Below are positions 22,901 to 34,900 of a DNA stretch of 64,000 nt, one piece after another. The stretch lies in NCBI GenBank assembly GCA_002633005.1, contig NMRA01000170.1:587948-651947 (forward strand), in the 5' to 3' direction. The DNA is from Phoronis australis. Lineage: Eukaryota > Phoronida > Phoronidae. Under the pieces are notes generated by a model. That model searched no databases, was not told the DNA's origin, and saw only the letters and a list, made by a program, of their open reading frames with translations. Position 1 is the first letter of the stretch; each line of letters begins with the position of its first letter. Made by a program: the position numbers and the translations under genes.

Positions 22901-25900
22901 TACATCACAGGGTTTTAGAGATAAAGCAGCAGATGCCGGACGGACGCCAGACGAACGGGGATGACAGCATAATGCACCCACATTATTTATATGCGGGTGC
23001 ATTATGCTGTCATCCCTGATCAAAAATGAGGTGCCCTCGTCTCCTCAATACATACCTAGTGTATTTACCATTATGATTTCATGAAAATAATCAAGGAACT
23101 CCAAAGAGGCAAAGGTAAAAAATTAAAATTGCCACTAGGATAGATAATTTGACATTTTAGGTGGAATACCGTTACTTAATGGGCAATTTCACTAAGAGCA
23201 AACGTTTACCAGATCTTTCAAGAAAAGGAATGTTTACTAGTATCCAAAGGCTTTCCTAAACCCTTATACAGCAGCATCTTTGAAAGACATTGTTTCGGAT
23301 CATGTTTTGGGTGTGATACCCTCCGTTTTGTCTTTTTAACACGAGGAGTCTGCATGCGTTCCTAATTAAACATGATGACACTATGGACCGAATGTAGTTC
23401 ATTAATTGCTTTAACAAGATTCACCACCACTAGCTTGGTTTAATCCACTTCGCGACTTCGGCTTGAACGAATTATTGTTACAGCAGACACAACAAGATGT
23501 CACACATTGCTCAATCCTTATTTTTCTAACTGAAACTTAACAGAGTATCAACATTTCTGAGTTATTACATAAAGACTGCATAAATAGGTACACAAGGAAC
23601 ATGAAACTAAAGGTTGAGTTTACGTTTTTCAATACTACACAACAACAGCACCTCTTAGTGTAGGGTTGAGTTTAATTTGCTCAAGATTACAGAACAAAAT
23701 GTGAACATGCCAATACCTTTTAGCGCACGAGTACTTCTGATCAATAAGAAACTCGGCAGCGCTCTGGAAATCATCGAAGCAGTTCTGCTTCTTGGCCATT
23801 ACAGCAGCTTTGTGCCAAGTCTCACCGTATTCACTGAGAAAATAGAATATTAAAGGTCACCAAACAATTCATACATCAGCACTATCCCAGTAGCAATGAT
23901 GTAATGATATTATTTGAGTAAGCTAAGAGTTTTGCCATCCATGCTCAGTGGCCTAGTAGTTGTTAATGAACAACATAAATAAAGAAAATAAATAAAGAAC
24001 CACCACATGTCACATCAGCAGCCCAACTTAAAATCATGGGCACATTTTAATTTACATGTATGATCTATATGGTTAAAAAATAACTGCAAAGAACTTACCT
24101 TTGAAAAAAAATATTTAATATTATTCTCATTATTATCTTTAAACCCTGTTTCCACATCCAACATGCCCAGATGTTGGCCAGTAAGTATACAGCATTGTGA
24201 TGTGCACGCATGGTACACATTCACAGATATGTACCCCCCACCCCGAATGTTGGCCAGCTAGTACACAGCATTGTGTTATGCATGCACGGTACACATTCAC
24301 AGATACATACCCACCACCCCGAATGTTGGCCAGAGCATAAACTCCATTGTAGTTCTGCATGAAAACAATCCTAGACACGCTGAAGTAGGGAGTCAGTGGA
24401 ATGTTGAAGCCTCCATAGCCGTACAAGAGAACAGGGTGATTGCCCGTCAACTCAAGGCCCTGTAACAATATGAACACAAGAAAGGATTAAAGTGCCACAA
24501 TCTGCCTCAACATTGATTGAAATGTACGATCTCCATCAGCAAGTATACAAGTATTTTAAACATTTTTAACTGATAAAGCGGCAAGGTTTAATTTCAGTGA
24601 CGGACTGGCAGCCAATGGTGAGAACAGGTGACCTGAAATAATTAATCATTTTATAGCCCTAATCAAAGCTAATAACTTCAAGAAGTTTGTACCATTCAAC
24701 AACAATCCCAAAATGCGTTTTTTTTTCAGCCCTTACACAGAATCTGTCCTTTTAAAGCTCCTACAAACCATGCTCGGATGTTACAATGTCAATTTTTTTC
24801 GCAGACTTAGTTGTTTTTCCCCAGAAACGTCATCCCTTCCTTATCCTATGTTTACATTGCAATTGGTTTGATACAAAAGACCACCCGGAATTCCTGTCAG
24901 TCATACTTGCATGGGAGAATGAAACCAACACACCTTGAGAAGCAACTTCATGTGCCTGGTTTGAAGCAATTACAACAAAGAGATCATGTCTAATCCGACT
25001 ATGGAACACAATGAGCCCCACTTTATCACACTTAAGTGGCCTAAATCAAAAGACAGTATTTGACTGCCACAAAGTTTTTGAAACTTAGGAGTGCATCATA
25101 CATAGATGAAGGCGTAGAATAACACAGTGCCCATAGTCTCCGTAACTAGCTCAAGAGGTGGTTTCCAAACAGGGCAGATGGTGCATAAAAATTGGTCCCG
25201 TGACACGGGGCGGCATACTTAACAGGCGCGTGAGGAAGACATTACAAGAATCATTCTGACATAAAAGCAAGTTACAAACTGAAAGCATTACAGAAAAGAT
25301 CTCACCACTGCCAATTATCACAGTTCACTTAAGATACGATACGAAAGCCATTTTCCAATATAGTGGCTACATAACGAAATAAGCTTTTTAAAAGTTTATC
25401 GTTAGATGTCAGCTCCACAGAACATTGGCACAAGACACAACAGGTTTGTGTACAGTTTTATCTTGAAATAAGAATTTGCCAATATACCACATATTCAGAC
25501 AAGTAACCCACTTACCAACTTCTGTACATACTTATTTTCATAGCAAATTTTTTATATTACCAAGAAAAATACCATTATCATTTCAATTATGAAAATGCAA
25601 AATCCGATCGAATCGATAATTCTCAACCGTGTGCAACCCTACTAATTGGACCTCAGATGATTTCCAATTTCTCATTATTAGCTACTGGTTTGGTACCACA
25701 GTCACATGTCACCCGCATTCTCAAACACAAAGCAATAACTTGACCCTCTTTCAAGTGTACCTGGTCAGAGATATAATTGCTAGTGTTTATCTTACCTTTT
25801 TGTGAACTATGAACATTGGGATTTTTGTACCGTCTTTGCTGGGGAAAAACACCTGCTTCGTTTCGAACAAATCGTGGTTAAAGCCCTTCACTTTAATTTC

Positions 25901-28900
25901 TCTGAAGACCTGAAAAAAGGACGAGATGACGGTCAATATTCATAAGACACAGAGAAACAAATTATCGTAGCGCTACTGGCATTTTGAAAGAACAGAGGAA
26001 ACTGTTCGGGATGGTCGCTTTGTACATTTCAGAAGCTGGTAAATCACTTTTAAAAATCTGTTAAAAATCCTCACGTCTCTCCCCATTCTAGTTCTGAACA
26101 GGTTGGTATAAGAAACCCTTTCGCACTAATTGTCTTCATCATGATAAAGGGCTGCTACTGTTAGAAAGCAAATGTCTTAAACAGATAATTTCTACCAGAT
26201 TTTAAAGTGTTTTACCAGCTTCTACATTGAAATTTTATGCATGCCCAAGCTTTCGAATGCCATCAGTTATCTAAACCCCATCCGGCACTTGACAACTACC
26301 ATCAACCTGTAATTTGTGAAAATTTAACTATAAAAATTTCACTCTACAGTAAATAGAAGATGGTAACTGAGACTACTCAAGCTATTAACAATCCTAGCGG
26401 AGAATTAAAATTTGAGCAAAACTCCTATAGACAAATCATGAAAGGGAAAATCTCGTATATGTAAATTATATAGTACTCTGGTATTCAAGATATGTCCTAT
26501 TGGTTGAATCTTGCACTCTCGGCCATTTCATTCACTTTCAGGTATTATTTGCCTTCAACTTTGCCGATCTCATGCTTCATAACTCTGACGATAATTTACA
26601 AGATATTTTTTACTATCAGCTGATTTTCAGAAGAGGTAATGTTCGAAATCCATAACATTTCAAAGCCTGTGCGTAGTATGCGGATTATAGATAAATCTTT
26701 AACTGTACAGGTGGCAGCTCTGGTGTTGACTCTATTCCAGTACTTACAGTTGGCTTGAGAGGTTCTTTGGTCAGGTCACAGTGATAGATGATGCCCGGTG
26801 ACAAGAAGGACATGAATTGGTAGAACAGCTGAAATGCAAGACATTTGAGACAGTTACACCAAATACAACAATGGCGACATTAATGACTGGTAAGTGACCG
26901 GTTCTTTTTACCAAAACTGAAAAACCATTTGTAAGTTGACCTTACATGGTAACTCACCTCATGTAAAATCGAATTTCTACAATATGATAAAAGCACTACT
27001 CTGACCGCATTAAGTCATAATGCATTTTTGAAACCTTCTTATAGTTAAATGGCCTTGGAAACAAGACCATAGCCTGAAACAACAATTGCCTCAAACAAAA
27101 CAAACTGTCAATTCTTCTCAAGTCCATGCATCAGCTCAACAGAACCTCAGAACATACAGGCTCGGCTAGGAATGGATCCTCAACAGGACCTCAGAACATA
27201 CTGAGCTCGGCTAGGAATGGATCCTCAACAGGACCTCAGAACATACTGAGCTCGGCTAGGAATGGATCCTCAACAGGACCTCAGAACATACTGAGCTCGG
27301 CTAGGAATGGATCATTAAGAGAATCTCAGAACATACGTAGTGGACGATTTCACAAGTGTGACAAAAAAAAGATGACGTTGGAGTAAAAATATTAATGAAA
27401 TTTACCTCAGACTCTTTCTTTCGACCAGACACGCCCACAACTGAGCCAACATCCAATGGGAATGTGGATAATCTGCCACCTGACTTTAGATCGTACAGAT
27501 AAAGGACATTCTGCAAAGAAACAATTCACATCATTCATTTTAAAGTGCATAATACATCATGGTAACACTTCGTGAGCCTGTATCCTTTCTTTGCACAATT
27601 CTGTTTTAACATCATCTATGCACTCTCATTGACTTGACATCCATTTGTCTGGAAATACAGCCATAAGCAAGTGAGATCTTTCAAGGCCACGTACAACGCC
27701 TTTTAACTGAGTTTTATTTGAAAATCAAAACTTTTATTTTAGTTCATGATTTGGGTTGGAGCCGTTTTCAAGAATTTTAATATTACATGTTCGCAACACA
27801 CAATACCAACCGTGGATCAAGTGGAGTTCATTAGATTGTTCATACAACTTGATGTGCCACCTCAAACTCAACTTATGGCAGCTTAAAGATATTCATTCCA
27901 ATTAAAAACTTCATAAAACAGGTTTTATCGCTAGTAAGGTCAGTCAAAACTTAAGCTCAAATAATATTTATTCAACACAACTCCAAATAATTTCAAAGTG
28001 AACTGAATTTAACGTGAATTTTTCGGTTTGGTGGTGCACAACCACCTAAAATGGCTGTAATGAGTCGCAGTGTACTACACGTGCATTATGGGTACTTAAT
28101 CAACTACCACCAAACAGGACTGAAAATTTTGAAATCTTTCCATTTTAGTGATATTTTTCGACTGACAAAACTCATCCAGTGTTCTAAACTGGAGGATGTA
28201 AAGGAAAATGTATCTTTAAGATCCGCCATTTTGACATGACCAGATTAACATTGTACAGTGTTTTAAAGCCGTTACTTAAACACTCGTATTTTCAATAAGT
28301 GCTCACGCTTGACTTCACATTGGCTTTATTTGATAGGCATGTCCACATAATGACAGAAAAGGCCACAGGCATGTAAATTTAGTAAAGAGTATTGTTCACA
28401 AAACAATTTTTTTCCTCAGAAATTGATTGGTCACACCGCTTGAGCATAACGTAAATTGAACAGTATCATATCTTGGTTTCAATAGCTCTTCTAGTCAGAA
28501 AAGTGGGAATATGCAAGTGACATCTACACGGCTGTTTACATAGGCTGTCATAGACAACAACATCTGATGCTATGCACCAATTAAGTATCATGTGAAGACT
28601 GAGAATAGAGAAATGGGTCATGAAGTCACTTGACATGAAACTCTGTATAACTGTCAGCTTACCTTAACATCTTGCATGTAGCATAACACCAGTTTATCGC
28701 CGTGAACGCACTTGGCCCACTCCAGTACATTAGTGTCCTCTTCGGCCACAAGAGTGGTCCAGTTTTCCTGAAACACACAAAGCATGTTGCAAAGATGAGA
28801 GAAAGTCCTAGTGACAATCAAGTGTAGTGATGAACAGGTTGCAGTTATGAACAAATAGCAGTGATAAGCAAATAATGAGCAGGTTGCAGTGATGAACATG

Positions 28901-31900
28901 CAGCAGTGACGAGCAAGGTGCAGTGATGAGCAAGGTGCAGTGATGAGCAAGGTGCAGTGATGAGCAAGGTGCAGTGATGAGCAAGCAATAAGCAAGGCAC
29001 AATGATGAGCAAGGTGCAATGATGAGCAAGTCGAAGAGATGACCATGTAATAAGCAGGTTGCAGTGATGAGTATGTAGCAGTGATGATCCAGTTACAGAG
29101 ACATGCAAGTTGCATTAATGAGCAGGTTGCAATGATGAGCAAGTCAGTAATGAGCAGGTTACAGTGCTCAGCAAGTTGCAAAAATGAGCAAGTGATATTT
29201 TAGCTGAGGAGATTCCTAATTTTTTTCAAATAACAAGTTGAACAAATATAAAAGAAACTACACAGGGGACTTGAAAACAATAAATCAGCTCGACAGAAAT
29301 CACATTCATAACCTCATGGTCGTCTACGTAATGTTTAAACCACAAGATCAGTCAGCACTAATTTTCTAGCAAAACCAATTCCACCTACCTGTTCAGGTTT
29401 GGCCAGGTCTATGTTGATGAGCTTGTATTTGGGAGCATTGAGGTTGGTCTTAAAGGTGAAAACAGTTCCCTCATTGGTTATGAACTGAAAAATCAAATAA
29501 GATATCCATGGTACCTGGGATTGATAATGAAGGATTTGATACAGCAGTTTTGGAAGGACTACAAAATGTGCTTTTTATTCCATTTCATAACTACAAGTTT
29601 AGTACAAAGAATAGAAAAATATTGCCCAGAATCGGAATGACATAATATCTGAACAACTGCCTAATGAACAGAAGTGAAAAATATTGATCAACTCACTGTT
29701 TTCCACAAACACATATTTTGAACATTAAACACAACAGCTTTAAATTATTTCTAAAATATTACAATAATATTTAATGCTTGTACAGTTTGTCATACTAAAT
29801 AAATTCAGGACACTAACAAGTCAACACCCTTTCAATAACAAACTTGGTATTGGTACCATATATGTACTAACCTCCTTCAAAGGATTTTCTGTTCAAAAGC
29901 TATAAGTTCACATATAACCATAACAGGAAGTTTATGTATTTAGCCAATATCTACAATTATATAGAATTTATATTTTTTGTTGGCAAAAGTATATATATTT
30001 TTTAAAGAGGAAAGTGTGAAGTGTTCAATTTTGAACTTTTACCAATCTGTCAAAGATTGGACCATGTGACCATGTGTTTTTAGAAACATTTTAAAAGTAT
30101 TAATAATGGGAGCAAATGATTCAATATTCAAGTTGAAATCTCAAAAGTATCGTCAGTTTCCTAAATTATCTTGTCATTATGCAACTTCATTTTTTCACGA
30201 ACCCATAAAAGTTATGCCATTTTAAGATAAAATAAAACAATTCCAAATCACAGTATTTGAAAGTTTCATTTGAATCTGACCAAGCCATTTCTGAGACACA
30301 ATGTGCCGAAGTTAGCCAGGAAACTGACATTTTCAGAGACTTTCATGCAAAGAAATTAGGGGGTGGAAACGATTCCATGTCCATGCCTCTAAATCCAGCA
30401 ACAATACTCTAAACCCCAGTTCCGGACCAGCAGATGTCAAACCCTCACTACAAATCCCACAGTGGAAGTCATCTATCAAAAACGAACCTCGTACTCAGCA
30501 TCAAAATTGTCCACCACTTTAACCCATGGAAGAAGACCTACAAAAACAAAATAAGGTGTTTATTTTTAAAGTAAAACATGATATTTTTAATTTCTTTAGC
30601 TACACACAATGATAAAACTATTGATGGCTAGCGTATACTATTGATCGCATTTGGCAGCGACCACAAGACACAGCAATAAACTATTAAAGGGTCGTGCACA
30701 CATGCATTGATCCCATTTGGCAGAGACTCAAAGTCACAGTAATAAAACTATTGAAGGATAGTGCATACCATCGATGCCATTTGGCAGTGACTCCATGTCA
30801 CAGTAATAAAACCGGTTCACTGGCTCACAGTCCTCTACGACACTCATAATGATGTAGCGGCCACAATCACTCATTTCCACTCCGCTGGAAATGAAAATGA
30901 ATACAAAAATGTTAGTAAGCAATATATGACGGTATAAAAATTATCAGAAAAAACAACCTCCTGGTAGATTTTTTGTAGTAAACCCCACAAAAAGACAGAA
31001 AATTCAAATGTTCAGAGTCACTAGCACTCTGCCATAGCTGCGGAAAGCAAAAAGGGTACAATGTCCAAAAAATTCCAGGAAACCCTGAGCTAAGATGGAT
31101 TTTTTTCAGTAAATCAAACGTCAAGAGAGACATTTCAAATTCCTCTCATCACATCCCTGCCTAAAAGAAGTACAATAATACTGTTTCCCGTCATTACGGT
31201 CAATTCTGTACACCTTCAAAATGACTGGTAATGACGATTGAGGTGTCAAAATTTTAGTTACAGAACGGCTTATCCACCTTACTCTCTTTTTTCATTAATT
31301 GAGGTTAATCTGACAGTGAATTCGACCTCTGCCCAGCCGTCGTAACGAGAAAAATTCCGGGTCATTTTGTCTGAATAGTTTTAAGCAACATGTCTGAAGC
31401 TGCTTACCCCATCCACTTTGGGTTGTCCGGGAACTCGGCACACAGGACGTCCTCTGATTGCGCAGTACCAATGCGGTGGTAGTATAACTTCTGGTGTAAG
31501 TTGCTCGTCGTTTCTGTGCCATCAGTTTTCCCATCCTGATCCGGAAAAGACTGAAACAGACCGACATCCACCCATCACTGACAGTTGGCAACAACAAAAT
31601 GAAAACAGAGCACATTTTCCATTTTACAAAACGATTTGGCCAGGAAAGATTCCAAAATGGACTAATCTCAAAAGCTGTATATATGTAATGTAGTTACTGA
31701 AATTCCAATATTTAACACTAAACACCAGTTGCAATTAAGTCTTCACGGGCCAAAAACCCCACCTACAATTATTGCCATTTTGACAATGATACAAAACAAT
31801 TACTTTATAGATCTGATAATAGCACAAAACAACCAATAGTTTCAAAATCGCCACAACTCTTTCAAGGAAACCTCTGGGCACTTACATAATGACTGATGAA

Positions 31901-34900
31901 TACACAGTCACCATTTTCAAAATAAAGGCTGGCCTATAAAAAACATAACTTAAAAAATGTGTGGATATTTTTCGGAGAGAGGACGGGATGGGGTGGGGGA
32001 AGAACTATTGTAAGATATTAAACTATGTAACGCATTGTGTATAGCAACTCACATACCTGGTACTTACATTATAAAAGAATCCTTTGTTGTCATGTGTCCA
32101 AGTCATGCAGGAAAACTTTACTTTCTCAAGGACATCTGGCAGGTCTTCATTGTTGGCAACTTTCTTGAACTGTTGAATTCAAAGAGGAAATCCCTTAAAA
32201 GGTTATACAAGACGCTAGAAAAATTTCCAAATTTGGCCAACATTGGAACATTGTAACTCAGAAATGGCCGACCAGACTCATATGAAACTTCCATAAGTTG
32301 TGCTTTATGTGCCGTCAAGAATTATTGTTTTTAAAATGGTCCACTTTTGCATGAAGAGCGATCAAAAATCGGACTTGCGTGATTTTCTGTGAATTAACTG
32401 TAACGTTGCATGTCTCAAAAACAAAAGAATTTAGAAAACTGTAACGGAATCTTTAAGATTTAACCTTGAACAAATACATCAAATGAAATGATCATGTTAT
32501 TCATAATGACACTGTTGTTTTGATATGAATGTACCTTTATTTTGGCTAAATCATGGCACATGACACAATTAATGGAAGATTGGTACTTAAGTAAAAAATC
32601 AAATTCTACTGTCTTTCTATTTCCAAAAAATATACTTTTAGTGAGATAAAGATTTCGACATTGATTGCATCACAGACGCACTACTGGCGAATTATACAAA
32701 GTTAATGAGTTAAAATCTATAGTTTTGTAGGTATCCAGATAAATGCATAAACTAGTCCATGAAGTCCAACATAATCTTAACCAAAACATCTGTGAGTTAG
32801 GCTTATACAAGGTTGATATTAAAACTGCCAGAGAAGCTGCGCATTTAAAAATTGGGCTAGAAAATAGAAATAGCTGCACGGAATACTAGGTTTGCAGTTA
32901 ATAGGCGACTTGTTACAGATCCCATGTCACCACGAAGTTGCCACGTCACACCCGAGTATGCATTCAAAATACTACAGGATGTGAACACATAGAAGTCACA
33001 ATCGCAAAAACCAGAAGGGTATGATTGCGCCCATATGTCTCAGATGAGCCTGTGTGCAGGACATTGGGCACTGAAAAGGGACGCAATTGATCACTACCAA
33101 GTACGCGATACACTCCCAATTTTCTTTTAGAGAAAAGAAACCTATTCGTGCTGACATCTACCATGTTTATAGCCAATTTTTTATGCAACCTCAGTTTTTG
33201 TTTCACGATCTGGAAATTTGCCAATTCGCAGTAAGCATTGAGCCCTGTTTTGATTGAGTATTCATTGAATCTTAGTAACACTATGGTAAAACGATAGTGA
33301 TGCTTTTAGTGAGATTCAAATTTCTGTACACAAAGATGCTGCCAATTTTTTTATGCAATGAAAAAATAGCTGTACATCTAAAAGATATTTAAACATAAAA
33401 ATAACAAAATTTGGAGATAAGGAAATAAGAACTAAAAGGTGTGAGATAATAATTCTATTTTCAAAATGTAAAACTGCAGCATTTGAACACCATTTTACCT
33501 TTACAGTTTTCCAGTCTGATCCCTTGTCACTGAGACCATAAGCAAAATATTCACCATCTTCGGAGAAAGAGCGTCCACTTAAAGATATGGTTCCGTCTTC
33601 AGAGAGCTGGTTAGGATCCAGGAATACTCTGGCATCCCCATCTAAAGAGTCTTGCACATACATCACACTGCAATATAGTATGTCAAACATACATCACACT
33701 GCAATATAGTATGTCAAACATACATCACACTGCAATATAGAATGTCAAAACTGAGCAGCGAATGCCACCTACTGGAGTTCTTGCACATACATCATGCAAC
33801 AACATAGTGCGCCATACATAAATCACACTGCGATATAGTGTGTCAAAAGTGAGAATTGAATGCCAGCTACCTGAGTCGTGTTCATTTTTGTAAACATAAG
33901 ACGAAAAGCTTTTTATTTATTCATGACAAATATCGCTTAAAAGTGATTTTGAAAAAAAAATAATTTAGGTTAAAAACAAATATAAAAGCAAAAAATCAAG
34001 AAATTGAATTTGTATTTCGTAAAGTTGACATGATATGACACTTTCAAGTAAAAGGATTTCAGGGAAGTTAGTCTTGAGCTGTTTTGCATTGAATCAATGA
34101 AATGGACTTTTAATGAGGTCACATGAAAATCACAGCCACACTGCATAGAAACTTTCCGTTTGTCTGATTGACAGTGTCCATATTTTGACTGACCATTACA
34201 GTCACTTAATGGGGTTCAACATACAGTTAACATTACCTTTTTGATCTCGATTTTGAGGTTTGTGGAATAGTCACGGAGTAGTATGTTTATTAAATATCTC
34301 ACAGTGCACATTAATTAGACTAAAGCATAACATCTGAAGCAACCTTGCCTTTGGTTTTGCAGTCCCGTGTTGTAGTGGTAAAAGTACCTAGGACCTCTCT
34401 TGTAGGGACAGCTATATTTTGGGTAATCCCATAACTCTGTCAACCTGAAAATAAACAAAACCGGAATTTGTTGAATTTTGTGATGTTTTTAACTCATACG
34501 TCTGCTTAATGTCTTATGACTATAATAGCAAGAGTACCATATTGTGACACTACAACAGTACGCTTGTCAACCGCAGTACAGTCACACTGTCACAATCCAC
34601 ATTTGGAAGGACGGTAAAATCTCACCAATTTATGGCTGACAAGAGGATTTTTATTTCTTCGTTTTTTCATGAAACAGAATTAGCGCCAACCAAATGATAC
34701 AAAATGCTACACCATGGCTACCGTCAGACAATGTCTGAGAAACTGTGGCCATTCACAATCAACAAAAGGCTTTGAAAAGTGGAAAACGTTGGCAATTAAT
34801 TTTGTACGAAATTGGCGAGATAGACCATATATTGCTTACAAAAAATGAAGCTAGGAAGTTTTATCAACTTGGGGGCTCGATGGTTATGCACTCAGTAAGA

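Noticed and set aside
24015-24310. Coding continuation of PREP exon 14 into the intron
   Set aside because: The frame stays open only because of the 76-bp repeat; the true exon ends at a GT donor and joins exon 15 with correct phase and homology.
27126-27386. Plus-strand open frame with [15 protein letters not shown] repeats
   Set aside because: It is produced by a 45-bp intronic minisatellite whose length is divisible by three; no start, splice or family support.
28654-29181. Minus-strand 175-codon open frame overlapping PREP exon 10
   Set aside because: Only the last 35 codons are exon 10; the rest is translation of the 17-bp minisatellite.
28815-29195. CRISPR-like array
   Set aside because: Short units without unique spacers, in a eukaryotic intron; it is a minisatellite.
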